A stretch of DNA of 53,630 nt, taken from Tessaracoccus sp. MC1679. GTDB taxonomy: Bacteria; Actinomycetota; Actinomycetes; Propionibacteriales; Propionibacteriaceae. Where the stretch lies: positions 1-53,630 of the forward strand of contig NZ_JACJGB010000013.1 of assembly GCF_014164775.1 (NCBI RefSeq), read 5' to 3'. The notes below the pieces were generated by a model, which was not told the origin of the DNA, searched no databases, and saw only the letters and a program-made list of their open reading frames with translations. The position numbers were made by a program, and so were the translations under genes. Of this stretch, positions 25,484 through 34,503 are shown piece by piece. Every line of letters starts with the position of its first letter. Position 1 is the first letter of the stretch.

Positions 25484-26416
25484 ATGACCAACGAGACCCG
25501 CACCGCCTGGGCCTGGGGCCTGGCCACCGTCCACACCACCGGGGCCGTCCTCGACGCCTGGTACCCCGAACCTCGGTTGGGCTCGGCCGTCACCGACGAG
25601 CCACCGTCGCTGCTGGCCGAGGCGCAGCAGGTCGACGAGATCCGTCAGGTGGAATCCAAGGTGGTCCGGGTCGAGATCAAACTCGACGACCCGCCGGAGA
25701 CGGTCGAGGACGCGTTTCTGCGGCTTCACCTGCTCAGCGCCCGCCTCGTCGCCCCGCACGGGCTCAACCTCACCGGCATCTTCGGGGTGCTGCCGAACAA
25801 CGCGTGGACCACGCGCGGACCGGTCCGGGTGGCCGACGTCAACCGCGTGCGCATGCTGCTGCATGCCCGCGGCGAGCAGCTCACCGTCTACGGCGTGGAC
25901 AAGTTCCCCCGCATGGTGGACTACGTCACCCCGCTGGGGGTGCGGATCGCGGACGCGGACCGGGTCCGTCTCGGCGCCCACCTCGCGGAGGGCACCACCG
26001 TGATGCACGAGGGCTTCGTCAACTTCAACGCGGGCACCTTGGGCACCTCGATGGTGGAGGGCAGGATCTCGTCGGGCGTCGTTGTGGCCGACGGCACGGA
26101 CGTGGGCGGCGGCGCCTCCATCATGGGCACCCTGTCCGGGGGCGGCCAGCAGGTGATCAGCCTCGGGGAGCGGTGCCTGCTGGGCGCCAACTCCGGTGTG
26201 GGTATCTCGCTGGGCCATGACTGCGTGGTGGAGGCGGGCCTCTACCTCACGGCCGGCACCAAGGTCACCCTCGAGGACGGCACCGTCGTCAAGGCACGCG
26301 AGCTGTCCGGCCAGGACGACCTGCTGTTCCTGCGGGACTCGGTGACCGGCGCGGTGCGCGCGCGGCACCGTCGTGGCTCCAAGGTCTCGCTGAACTCAGA
26401 CCTGCACGACAACTGA
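25484..26416 (+). CDS. dapD: tetrahydrodipicolinate N-succinyltransferase
   Basis: Transfers succinyl from succinyl-CoA to tetrahydrodipicolinate. The 310-residue protein is the actinobacterial DapD type. It has an N-terminal helical domain ([15 protein letters not shown]), then a left-handed beta-helix of hexapeptide repeats from about 165 ([20 protein letters not shown]). [20 protein letters not shown] forms the active-site part. The start at 25484 is leaderless; a longer frame from 25454 overlaps the -10. It shares the transcript with the lysozyme-fold gene. Confidence 0.93.
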   Translation: MTNETRTAWAWGLATVHTTGAVLDAWYPEPRLGSAVTDEPPSLLAEAQQVDEIRQVESKVVRVEIKLDDPPETVEDAFLRLHLLSARLVAPHGLNLTGIFGVLPNNAWTTRGPVRVADVNRVRMLLHARGEQLTVYGVDKFPRMVDYVTPLGVRIADADRVRLGAHLAEGTTVMHEGFVNFNAGTLGTSMVEGRISSGVVVADGTDVGGGASIMGTLSGGGQQVISLGERCLLGANSGVGISLGHDCVVEAGLYLTAGTKVTLEDGTVVKARELSGQDDLLFLRDSVTGAVRARHRRGSKVSLNSDLHDN

Positions 26417-27240
26417 TGCGCAGAAGCCTCATCGCGACCCTCCTCACCGTGGCCCTGCTTGCGGGCCTCGCCTTCGGGGGATGGTCGGCCTACCGCTACG
26501 TGCAGAAGCGCCTCACTCCGCAGCAGTGCACCGTCTTCTTCGACGGCGGCAGCACCGTGCTGACGGCGGAGCAGGCGCGCAACGCGTCGATCATCGTCGC
26601 GGTCTCAGTCGAGCGTGGCCTGCCCGAGCGGGCGGCGGTGATCGCGCTGGCCACGGCCTACCAGGAATCGGACCTGCGCAACCTGGACTACGGGGATCGG
26701 GACTCCCTGGGCCTCTTCCAGCAGCGGCCCTCCTACGGGTGGGGCACCGAGGAGGAGATCCTGGATCCCTGGTATTCGTCGGCCCGGTTCTACGAGGAGC
26801 TGGTCAAGTTCGACGGCTGGGAAACCGGAGACATCAACGACGTGGCCCAACAGGTGCAGCGCAGCGGCTTCCCCGAGGCCTACCGCCAGCATGTGGAGAA
26901 GGCGACGGGGGTGGCTGGCGCCCTGCGGGGGTCGCGGCAGGAATCCATCGCCTGCCTGAGCTTCGAGGACTCCCCCACCCCGGACCCGACGGCGTTCGAG
27001 CGCGTGCTCGCGGCGCTCGGCGGCGGCGTGAGTGTCGCGGCGGAGGGCGGCACGCTCACGGTCACGGCCGCAGACGAGACGTCGCTCTGGGCGGCGGCGC
27101 AGCTCGCCATCGCCAACAGCTACGCCGGGGGCCTCACCTCCGTGGTCGTCGCCGACCGCGAGTGGGTCGCCGGCGAGGGCGCCTGGCGAGACGCCGCCGA
27201 GCCCGCCGCCCCGGGCACCGCCGTCCTCACCCTCGGCTAG
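26416..27240 (+). CDS. secreted/anchored lysozyme-fold protein
   Basis: 274 residues. An N-terminal hydrophobic helix (4-23) acts as anchor or uncleaved signal. A segment with lytic-transglycosylase character follows: ALATAYQESDLRNLDYG places a candidate catalytic Glu at position 84, and SLGLFQQRPSYGWG matches the conserved core of this actinobacterial family. A C-terminal alpha/beta tail of about 90 residues resembles no named domain. Its ATG overlaps the dapD stop by one base. The link to a cell-wall precursor gene fits a peptidoglycan role, which is inference. Confidence 0.78.
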   Translation: MRRSLIATLLTVALLAGLAFGGWSAYRYVQKRLTPQQCTVFFDGGSTVLTAEQARNASIIVAVSVERGLPERAAVIALATAYQESDLRNLDYGDRDSLGLFQQRPSYGWGTEEEILDPWYSSARFYEELVKFDGWETGDINDVAQQVQRSGFPEAYRQHVEKATGVAGALRGSRQESIACLSFEDSPTPDPTAFERVLAALGGGVSVAAEGGTLTVTAADETSLWAAAQLAIANSYAGGLTSVVVADREWVAGEGAWRDAAEPAAPGTAVLTLG

Positions 27241-27243
27241 CGA

Positions 27244-29172
27244 TCAGTTACGCCAGGTCCGCCACAGGTCTGCGTACTGCCCATCGAGCTCGAGGAGCTC
27301 GTGGTGGGAGCCGATCTCGACGATGCGCCCGCCGTCGACCACCGCGATCCGGTCAGCGTCGTGGGCGGTGTGCAGGCGGTGGGCGATCGCGATGACCGCC
27401 CTCCCGTCGAGCAGCGCCGCCATCGAGCCCTCCAGATGCCTGGCCGACGAGGGGTCGATGAGCGAGGTGGCCTCGTCCAGCACCAGGGTGTGGGGATCGG
27501 CGACGATGAGCCGGGCCAGCGCCACCTGCTGCGCCTGGGCGGGGCTGAGGGGCGTCTTGCCGTGACCCAGCTCGGCGTGCAGACCGCCGGGCAGCTTGGA
27601 GACCCACCCCCACGCGTCGACGGCTCGCAGCGCCTGCTCCACCTCGCCGTCGGAGGCGGTGGTCTCGCGCGCCAGCACCACATTGTCGCGGACGGACCCG
27701 ACGAACACGTGGTGCTCCTGCGTGACCAGGGCCACCTCGGTGCGCAACCGGTCCAGCGGGAGGTCCATGACGTCGACTCCGCCGACGGTCACCTCGCCCA
27801 AGCGCGGCCGGTTGATGCCCGCCACCAGTCGTCCCAGGGTGGACTTGCCCGAGCCGGAGGGCCCGACGATCGCCAGTCGCTCCCCGGGCCGGAGATCGAC
27901 GTCGACGCCGTGCAGGACATCGAAGCCGGCCCGATAGCCGAACCGGAGACCGCTGCCGGTGAGCTTGGCGCCGTCGGGCTGGCCATCGCCGGGGGTCCGG
28001 TCGTCCTCCACCTGGGCGACGCCGATGAGGCGGGCGGTGGAGACGAGGCCGAGCTGGAGGTGGTCGAGCACCATGATCACCCGGTCGAGCGGCCCCTGGA
28101 GCTGTGCCACGTACAGCGCGGCCGTCGTGATCTGGCCGATCGTCACCCAGCCGTTCGCGTGGCCCCAGGTGCCGAGCAGCACCACGCCCACGAGCGGAAG
28201 CTGGAACGATGAGTCCACCATGGCGAAGAGCATGTTGCGCAGCGTCATGGTGTAGCGCTCGGCCTGGGCCGACACCTCAGTGTCCTGGTCCAGCTGTGCC
28301 ACGCGCAGGTCCCCCAGCGCCAGCGCCTCGACGGTGCGGGCGCCCTCGACCGTCTCGGTGGTCGTGGCGTTGATGACGGAGTAGGACCGGGACTCGGTGA
28401 TGTAACCGGCGGTGGCCCGCGAGAGGTAGTAGCGTCCCCCCACCCACATCACCACTGCCGTGAGCAGCATGGGCATGGTCAGGAGCCAGGAGTTCAGCAG
28501 CATCGCGACGAGGGTGGCGCCGATGAGGACCACCGACACGATGAGCGTCGGCAACGCCCATCGCGCGGCGGTGGCCATCTTCGACACGTCCGAGGTGATG
28601 CGGGTGAGCAGGTCGCCCGATCCGGAGGACTCCACGTGCCCGAGCGGCAGCCGCAGCACGATGCGCACCACCTCCTCGCGGGCAGCCGCGAGGAGGTCGT
28701 AGCCCAGGACCGCGGACGCCCATCGCGCCGCGAAGGTCAGCAGGGCCTGTGCCACGATCACTCCCGCGATGATCATCACCAGTGCGGTGAGCCCCGGCAC
28801 GTCGAGCCGCCCGCCCGTGACCTGATCGATCAGGCGGCCGAGCATGAAGGGCGCAACCAACCCCGCAGCGGCCGCGGCGCCGTTGAACCCGATCGCCCAG
28901 CCGAGCCTGGCCCGGCGGCCCTTCAGCATCCGGCCGAGGAACCCCACGGCCTGGCCCGAGGTGGCCACCGGGAACCCGTGCTCGGGGTTGCGGGCATCGG
29001 CGAACACGGCCAGTGCGGTGCTGGTGCGGATGTGGTGTCGCCTGGCCAGCGCGGCCATCCTGGCGCGCAGGCCGGTGCCGCGGGGTACGTCCAGGCCTTC
29101 CTGGAGGCGCGGCCCCGACGGCTCGCTGCGCCAGGTGGAGGCGGAGGACTCCGCCAACAGGTGTTCACTCAT
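27244..29172 (-). CDS. ABC exporter subunit with intact Walker motifs
   Basis: 642 residues: an N-terminal six-helix transmembrane domain (about 65-340) and a C-terminal ATPase. Walker A is GPSGSGKST, Walker B is TLVLDEATSLID, and the H-loop is AIAHRL. The signature loop reads LSPAQAQQ instead of LSGGQ, a strong deviation. It starts at 29172, where GGAGG lies six bases upstream, and overlaps the stop of the partner gene. In heterodimeric exporters a degenerate signature in one half faces a degenerate Walker A in the other, which is what the pair shows. Substrate unknown; a drug or peptide is likely for this class. Confidence 0.9.
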   Translation of the reverse strand: MSEHLLAESSASTWRSEPSGPRLQEGLDVPRGTGLRARMAALARRHHIRTSTALAVFADARNPEHGFPVATSGQAVGFLGRMLKGRRARLGWAIGFNGAAAAAGLVAPFMLGRLIDQVTGGRLDVPGLTALVMIIAGVIVAQALLTFAARWASAVLGYDLLAAAREEVVRIVLRLPLGHVESSGSGDLLTRITSDVSKMATAARWALPTLIVSVVLIGATLVAMLLNSWLLTMPMLLTAVVMWVGGRYYLSRATAGYITESRSYSVINATTTETVEGARTVEALALGDLRVAQLDQDTEVSAQAERYTMTLRNMLFAMVDSSFQLPLVGVVLLGTWGHANGWVTIGQITTAALYVAQLQGPLDRVIMVLDHLQLGLVSTARLIGVAQVEDDRTPGDGQPDGAKLTGSGLRFGYRAGFDVLHGVDVDLRPGERLAIVGPSGSGKSTLGRLVAGINRPRLGEVTVGGVDVMDLPLDRLRTEVALVTQEHHVFVGSVRDNVVLARETTASDGEVEQALRAVDAWGWVSKLPGGLHAELGHGKTPLSPAQAQQVALARLIVADPHTLVLDEATSLIDPSSARHLEGSMAALLDGRAVIAIAHRLHTAHDADRIAVVDGGRIVEIGSHHELLELDGQYADLWRTWRN

Positions 29173-31021
29173 CGTCATCCTCCATGCCGCGTGCGATGAC
29201 GCGGTGGTAGTCAGGGTGGGTCCGGAGCTGATCGTGGCTACCCCGGGCGACCTCGCGGCCTCCTGCGAGCACAGCGATCTCGTCGCAGTGGCGCAGCATC
29301 AGCGGGGAGGCGGTGACCACCATGGTGGTGCGCCCGCGACGATGCTCGGCCAACCGCTCGGCGATCCGCGCCTCCGTGTGTGCGTCCACCGCAGACGTGG
29401 GCTCGACGAGGATGAGGACCTCCGGGTCAAGCACCAGCGCGCGCGCAAGGACGACACGTTGCCGCTGCCCTCCGGACAGACCGCGACCCTTCTCGTCGAT
29501 CCGGCCCTGCCAGCCCCCCGGCATGGCGTCGTAGATGTCCTCCGCGGAGGCGACGATCAGGGCCCGCTCCGCCTGCTGGCGGCTGTGGGTGCCCCACGGG
29601 TCGACGGCGGTCTGAAGGGTGCCCGCGAACAGGCCTGCGCCGGTGTGGGACACGACGACGAGCCTGCGCAGCGCGGCCATGTCGAGGTCCGTGTAATCCA
29701 CTCCGTCGGCGGTGACGCCCCATGGTCGGGCAGCCAGCTCGGCGTCGGCCTCCGCGCGCCGCGCCCTGGCTGCGAGCCGCTCGCGCCGCGACGCCTTGAG
29801 CGCCCGTCCGGTGAGGTCCTCGTCCTCCGACTTCTCGACGGCGGCCTCGGGCAGGTAGCGGCCGAGCCGGTCCGCGAGCGCGGCGGAGGCGTCCGGGTCG
29901 GCCGAGACCACCCCGAGCATCCGCCCGGGATGCACGACCACACCGGATTCCTCGTCCCGGAGCACCGGGATACCGGTCAGCTCCTGACCCGAGGCGCGCC
30001 AAGGCACATCGGCCCCCAGGAACGACAACGTCTTCTGCGCGGCGACCAGGCCTTGAGCCCACTTTTGCGCAAAATCGAAGAAGGTCTGCATGGGAGAGGT
30101 GAGGAAGAGTGCGTACCCGAAGAAGCTGATCAGCTGACCGACGCTGAGCGCCCCCTCCAGCATCTGGCGTGAGCCCAGGTAGACCAGCGCCACCAGGAGG
30201 AGGCCCGAGAGCAGGATGCTGATCGCCTCGACAACCGCCTGCCACGTGCCGAGCCGGACCCCCAGCGCACGCACCTTCTGGGACTGGCGCTCGTAGTTGC
30301 GGGCGAAGGTGCGCTCCCCGCCGATCCCGCGGAGGATCCGCAGGCCTGTGGCGATGTCCGTGGCCATCGTGGTCAGCGACGAGCTCTCGGTCCGCTCGGC
30401 GCTCTGGGCCCTGGTGAGGGGGCGCAGCACCGGGGTCGAGGCGAGCAGAAGCACCGGGGTGGCGACGAGCACGACGGCTCCCAGCGTCGGAGAGGTCGTC
30501 AGCATGAGCGCTGAGGCCAGCAGGAAACTGACCGCCGCCGCGATAACATGCCCGAAGGAGTCGATGGTGGCGCCGAACTGGTCGCTGTCCGAGGAGGCCA
30601 CGCTCAGCACCTCTCCGGTCGGGACGCGGCGGTTGAGGACGTGCCCGAGGTGCACGGACTGCCGCGACACTCGACGCTGGATGCCGTAGATGCCGAGCAA
30701 CCACATCCGCACGGCGAAGGTGTGGAACATGATGCCACCGACGACGCCGACCGCGATGACGCCCAGCAGCAACGCGACCCAGCCGAGGGTGGCGGAGCTG
30801 TCGCCGCCGACCACGCCGGCGTCGATGGCACGGCCCAGCAGCCAGGGGGTCAGTGCCGCCGGCACCATCCACGACGATGCGGCCAACGTCATGGCAGGCA
30901 CCACCCAGCCGTAAGAGCGGATCAGCCAGAACAGGAACCGACTGGGAGAGCGCACGTCCGGGCGCGGGTCGGCAGGGATGGCGGGCGGAAAATCGAAGCG
31001 CCCGCGCGGCGATGCATGCAT
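29165..31021 (-). CDS. ABC exporter subunit with degenerate ATPase
   Basis: 618 residues: transmembrane domain (about 30-330) and an ATPase that keeps the signature LSGGQRQRV but has lost other motifs. Where Walker A should be, the sequence is GVVSADPDASAALAD without GKS/T. Walker B reads LILVEPTSAVD, with Val in place of the Asp before Glu. The switch histidine is absent (VVTASPL). It should pair with the downstream subunit so that only one composite site hydrolyses ATP. It starts at ATG 31021 at the end of a roughly 190-base leader. Confidence 0.9.
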   Translation of the reverse strand: MHASPRGRFDFPPAIPADPRPDVRSPSRFLFWLIRSYGWVVPAMTLAASSWMVPAALTPWLLGRAIDAGVVGGDSSATLGWVALLLGVIAVGVVGGIMFHTFAVRMWLLGIYGIQRRVSRQSVHLGHVLNRRVPTGEVLSVASSDSDQFGATIDSFGHVIAAAVSFLLASALMLTTSPTLGAVVLVATPVLLLASTPVLRPLTRAQSAERTESSSLTTMATDIATGLRILRGIGGERTFARNYERQSQKVRALGVRLGTWQAVVEAISILLSGLLLVALVYLGSRQMLEGALSVGQLISFFGYALFLTSPMQTFFDFAQKWAQGLVAAQKTLSFLGADVPWRASGQELTGIPVLRDEESGVVVHPGRMLGVVSADPDASAALADRLGRYLPEAAVEKSEDEDLTGRALKASRRERLAARARRAEADAELAARPWGVTADGVDYTDLDMAALRRLVVVSHTGAGLFAGTLQTAVDPWGTHSRQQAERALIVASAEDIYDAMPGGWQGRIDEKGRGLSGGQRQRVVLARALVLDPEVLILVEPTSAVDAHTEARIAERLAEHRRGRTTMVVTASPLMLRHCDEIAVLAGGREVARGSHDQLRTHPDYHRVIARGMEDDDE

Positions 31022-31038
31022 GAAGGGGGTCCTGACGT

Positions 31039-31055
31039 GCGTCGATCAACGACGC
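31039..31055 (-). promoter_or_regulatory. hairpin in the ABC exporter leader
   Basis: GCGTCG-TTGAT-CGACGC, a perfect six-base stem, ends 17 bases before the exporter ATG. A second short stem, CCCCG-C-CGGGG, lies further upstream next to the leader-peptide stop. Both fall in the transcribed leader and could alternate with other pairings. Confidence 0.45.
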
Positions 31056-31119
31056 GGCAAGGTTGTTGGATGGAGGTGGGGACGCCAGTGCGTCACGAGG
31101 GGCTTGTGCCCCGGCGGGG

Positions 31120-31176
31120 TCAGGTCAGCGGGCGAAGTACGCGCGCGGCCGACCGAGAACCGCAGAGTGGATCAAC
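31120..31176 (-). CDS. putative 18-residue leader peptide
   Basis: ATG at 31176 opens MLIHSAVLGRPRVLRPLT and stops at 31120. GGAGGAGG lies eight bases upstream, one of the strongest ribosome binding sites in the window, which argues that the frame is translated. It lies between a consensus promoter and the ABC exporter. The Arg-Pro-Arg segment resembles the +X+ motif at which macrolides stall ribosomes in resistance leader peptides. That stalling here controls the exporter is inference. Confidence 0.5.
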   Translation of the reverse strand, partial: VDPLCGSRSAARVLRPLT

Positions 31177-31211
31177 ATCTGCAGCACCTCCTCCGTGTCG
31201 ACAACAGGGAA

Positions 31212-31240
31212 ACAGTAAGGACATCGCCCGTCCGTGTCAA
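31212..31240 (-). promoter_or_regulatory. consensus sigma-70-type promoter of the ABC exporter
   Basis: TTGACA (31235-31240), 17 bases, TACTGT (31212-31217). This is the best -35/-10 pair in the window. Transcription should start near 31205, about 185 bases before the exporter ATG. The -35 overlaps the 3' end of dapC. Confidence 0.7.
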
Positions 31241-32337
31241 TCCCGAGAGGCCCCCAGGCGCGCGGCTGCCGCCGCGACCCTCTCGTCCGTTCCCGTCAGA
31301 GCGACGCGCACATGCCTGGCCGCCGCGACGCCGTAAAAGTCTCCTGGCGCAACCAGGATGCCCCGCTCGGCGAGCCAGGCCACGCTCGCGCGGGAGTCCT
31401 CGTCCCGGGTCGCCCACAGGTACAGGGATCCCTCGGAGTGCTCGATCCGGAAACCGGCCGCCTCCAGCGCCGGCTTGAGCGCCGCGCGGCGGGCCAGATA
31501 GCGGGCGCGCTGCTCCTCGACGTGGGCCTGGTCCCCCAGCATGGCGACCATCGCGGCCTGGATGGGCGCGGGAACGATCATCCCGAGGTGCTTGCGGGCG
31601 GCCACCAGTTGCTGCACCACAGCGGGGTCACCCGCGACGAAGCCCGCGCGGTAGCCGGCGGCGTTGGACCGCTTGGACAGCGAGCCCACCGCGAGCAGGC
31701 CGGTGACATCGCCGTCGTTGACGCGCGGGTCCAGCACCGAGAACGGCTCCGCGTCCCACGCGAACTCGCCGTAGCACTCGTCGCTGGCGAGCACCGCGCC
31801 GCGCTCCCGCGCAGCCGCCACGAAGGCCCGCATCTCGTCGAGCGACAGGATGCGGCCAGTGGGGTTGGCTGGGGAGTTGATCCAGATCAGCCTGGAGTCC
31901 TCGGGGATGCGCGAGGGGTCGTCCAGCGGCACCGCCCGCGACCCTGCGGTCAACGCGCCCACCTCGTAGGTGGGGTAGGCGCATTCGGGGAACACCACCG
32001 CGTGGGATGGGCCGAGGTCCAGCAGCGTCGGAAGCCACCCCACCAGCTCCTTCGTGCCGATGACGGGCAACACGCCCTCAACGGGCAGCGCGACGGCCGC
32101 CCAACGGCGCTCCAGGTAGTCAAGGATGGCTCGGCGTGTGGCCGGCGCGCCCCACACGGCGGGGTAGCCCGGCGCGTCAGACGCACTCGCCAAGGCCTCC
32201 CGCGCCAGGTGGGGCGTGGGGTCCACGGGGGTGCCGACGGACAGGTCGACGAGGCCGTCGGGGTGCGCAGATGCGGCCCGTTTGGCGTCACTCAGCGTGT
32301 CCCAGGGGAAGTCCGGAAGCCGGGCCCCGAGGGCCAT
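31237..32337 (-). CDS. dapC: succinyldiaminopimelate transaminase
   Basis: A PLP aminotransferase of 366 residues, fold type I. The PLP lysine is Lys222 in SLSKRSNAAGYRAGF. NSPANPTGR at about 154-162 and DECYGEF are the cofactor-binding segments. Pairing with the 7Fe ferredoxin gene directly upstream (TGATG overlap) is the classic actinobacterial fdxA-dapC arrangement and supports DapC over other aminotransferases. It converts N-succinyl-2-amino-6-ketopimelate with glutamate. GTG 32340, one codon earlier, is also possible. Confidence 0.92.
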   Translation of the reverse strand: MALGARLPDFPWDTLSDAKRAASAHPDGLVDLSVGTPVDPTPHLAREALASASDAPGYPAVWGAPATRRAILDYLERRWAAVALPVEGVLPVIGTKELVGWLPTLLDLGPSHAVVFPECAYPTYEVGALTAGSRAVPLDDPSRIPEDSRLIWINSPANPTGRILSLDEMRAFVAAARERGAVLASDECYGEFAWDAEPFSVLDPRVNDGDVTGLLAVGSLSKRSNAAGYRAGFVAGDPAVVQQLVAARKHLGMIVPAPIQAAMVAMLGDQAHVEEQRARYLARRAALKPALEAAGFRIEHSEGSLYLWATRDEDSRASVAWLAERGILVAPGDFYGVAAARHVRVALTGTDERVAAAAARLGASRD

Positions 32338-32657
32338 CACTCGCCCTGGTGCGGGAGCGCCTCGACGATGGGGTGGTCCTTGGGGATCACGCCGAGCTTG
32401 GCGGCGCCGCCAGGCGAGCCGATCTCGTCGAAGAACTGCACGTTGACGTCGTAGAACTGCGCCTGATCCTCCGGCACGTCGTCCTCGTAGTAGATGGCCT
32501 CGACTGGGCATACAGGCTCGCAGGCGCCGCAGTCCACGCACTCTTCAGGGTGGATGTAGAGCATGCGATTGCCCTCGTAGATACAGTCCACCGGGCACTC
32601 CTCAACGCAGGCGCGGTCCTTCAGATCGACACAGGGCAGACCGATGATGTACGTCAC
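32337..32657 (-). CDS. fdxA: 7Fe ferredoxin
   Basis: 106 residues with Cys at 9, 17, 21, 25, 40, 43, 46 and 50. Cys9, 17 and 50 should bind a 3Fe-4S cluster and 21, 40, 43 and 46 a 4Fe-4S cluster, leaving Cys25 free as in Azotobacter-type ferredoxins. The C-terminal half is the acidic extension typical of actinobacterial FdxA. The GTG start has GAAGGAG upstream at good spacing. It likely donates electrons to cytochromes P450 or other redox enzymes; the link to dapC is positional. Confidence 0.94.
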   Translation of the reverse strand: MTYIIGLPCVDLKDRACVEECPVDCIYEGNRMLYIHPEECVDCGACEPVCPVEAIYYEDDVPEDQAQFYDVNVQFFDEIGSPGGAAKLGVIPKDHPIVEALPHQGE

Positions 32658-32731
32658 GTTTCACTCCTTCAAGGGCGGACGTGGACAGCTTAGCGTGCCG
32701 CGCCGGGGGGCGGATGGCTCGTACCGATCCC

Positions 32732-34426
32732 TCAGCCGCAGGTGATCCGGTCCCCGGCGCTGTACTTCCACGAGTAGTTCTCCCGCTTGACCACCTCTGA
32801 GCCCTGGTAGAACAGGCGCTGCCAGGTGACGGTGAAGCCCTGAATCGGGGCCTGCGGCTCACACGGGGTCTCGGTGACCACTCGCTCGGCGCCGGTGTAG
32901 AAGCCGGACTTCACCAGTTCGGTGGACTCCACCTTGGTGTAGGTGCGCTGGGACCAGATTCTGAAGGTGATGGTGCCACGGCTTCCCGAGCTCGCCTTCG
33001 TCACGCTGCCCTGGATGATTGCCGGGTACTTGGTGTCGTTCCGGAACCTCATGTCCAGGACGCCGTAGTAGATGGTGGCCTCACGGCCTGCCGGGTACCG
33101 GTCGAAGTAGAGGCTGTGGGGCTTGTGCTCCACATCCTCGTACCCGGCGAAGAAGCCGGCGTTGTACAAGGTGGTGGCGGCCTGCGAGATGCCGCCGCCG
33201 GCCTCCTTGACCAGCCGCCCACCGTTGATGACGTAGCCATCGACGTAGCCGTTGGCCGCGGTGCGCGGTCCGAGCGTGTCGTTGAGCGAGAAGATCTCGC
33301 CGGGGAGAACCACAGTGCCGTTGACGGAGTTTGCGGCCTGGCTGAGGTTGGTGTTGCGGTATTCCGCGTAGGGGAACCGGGTGGAGTATTCGCCGATCAC
33401 CTCCGTCGGCGCCAAAGCCTCCGCCTCGGCGGTGGTGAACTCGGGCTCTTCGACGGTGACGGTGGCCGCGAAGGTGCGGGCCTCCCCGGTTGCCGTGGCC
33501 GCCGTCTTGACGGCCTCGACGAACGCGTCCAACTCCAGGGTCTCCCCCGTCACCGCGGGCACCACGACTGGCGCGCCGGTGGTGAACCGGTACCCGGCGT
33601 CCTTGGCTGTGTTCAGGCCCAGCGCCTTCTCCGCGCCCTCCGCCACAGCAGAGAGGGCCTCGCCGTCGATCACCGGCACCAGTTTTCCGTCCGTGACGGT
33701 GAACGTGGTCACGCCGGCGATTGCGGCGGGCGCGATCTCCATCGAAGCGGTCTTGTGGGTCACCGTGACGGGCCCACTGAGGATGGGCTCGGCGTAGGCG
33801 GTGACGGCCTCGTCGACCATGGCGTCGGTGACGGCCGGGGGCTGTGCGGCGGTGGCCGCCTCGGCGGTGTCCTGGCTGGCCAGGAAGGCGCCCTCGACGG
33901 CGTCGGCCGTGGCGTCCACGTCGAGTTGCTGCCCCTCGACCGCCTCGGTGCGCGCCACTTCGCCGTCCGCGAAGGCGAGTGTGGCGTCCACACCGTCGAC
34001 GGCGAAGCGGTCGGCGACCGCAGCGACACCGTCGGTCAGCGCCTCCTCATCGACGACACGCACCAGCGCGATCTCTTCACCGCCGGCCAGGGTGGCCAGG
34101 ATCTCGGCCGGGTTCCAGCTGAACCCGCCGCCCGCCTCGCGGACGGTGGCCTCGAAATCTGCCGAGAGCCCGATCGAGGCCGGCTCCAGGGGGACTGACA
34201 CGTCGCCGGCGGTGAGCGCTATGGGCGCCTCGACCGCCGGGCCGAGCTCGCTGCGGAGCGTCTCGGCCGCCTGCTCCGGAGACATGCCGCCGATGGCCAC
34301 GCCCTCCACCGACGCCCTGACGGGCACCTGGTTTCCCGCGACGAAGTAGGACGCGACGTAGACGCCACCCAACACCACCACGGCCCCGGTCCCGACACCG
34401 ATGGCGATCTTTGTCGCTCTCTTCAC
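32732..34426 (-). CDS. VanW-family wall-associated protein
   Basis: About 564 residues. One N-terminal transmembrane helix is followed by two repeats of the putative peptidoglycan-binding type (about 38-150 and 180-330, each with an AxTL/AVxEG-like pattern). A VanW domain comes next (GEYSTRF...NLSQAANSVNGTVVLPGE, then GGGISQAATTLYNAGFFAG). The C-terminal part has two cysteines (TPCEPQ and RITCG) that could pair outside the cell. GTG 34426 has AGGGG five bases upstream; GTG 34432 is the alternative. It is probably exported and attached to the wall, with unknown function. Confidence 0.86.
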   Translation of the reverse strand: MKRATKIAIGVGTGAVVVLGGVYVASYFVAGNQVPVRASVEGVAIGGMSPEQAAETLRSELGPAVEAPIALTAGDVSVPLEPASIGLSADFEATVREAGGGFSWNPAEILATLAGGEEIALVRVVDEEALTDGVAAVADRFAVDGVDATLAFADGEVARTEAVEGQQLDVDATADAVEGAFLASQDTAEAATAAQPPAVTDAMVDEAVTAYAEPILSGPVTVTHKTASMEIAPAAIAGVTTFTVTDGKLVPVIDGEALSAVAEGAEKALGLNTAKDAGYRFTTGAPVVVPAVTGETLELDAFVEAVKTAATATGEARTFAATVTVEEPEFTTAEAEALAPTEVIGEYSTRFPYAEYRNTNLSQAANSVNGTVVLPGEIFSLNDTLGPRTAANGYVDGYVINGGRLVKEAGGGISQAATTLYNAGFFAGYEDVEHKPHSLYFDRYPAGREATIYYGVLDMRFRNDTKYPAIIQGSVTKASSGSRGTITFRIWSQRTYTKVESTELVKSGFYTGAERVVTETPCEPQAPIQGFTVTWQRLFYQGSEVVKRENYSWKYSAGDRITCG

Positions 34427-34503
34427 ATCCACCCCTCAGTGGCGGCATAAACGCCGCGCAGTACACCATGGTACGAAACCGCCGACGGCAGCCCCAAATG
34501 CCG

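Noticed and set aside
34433..34503. Riboswitch or terminator between sppA and the VanW gene
   Set aside because: The gap is 70 bases with only GTACACCATGGTAC-like symmetry and no strong stem.
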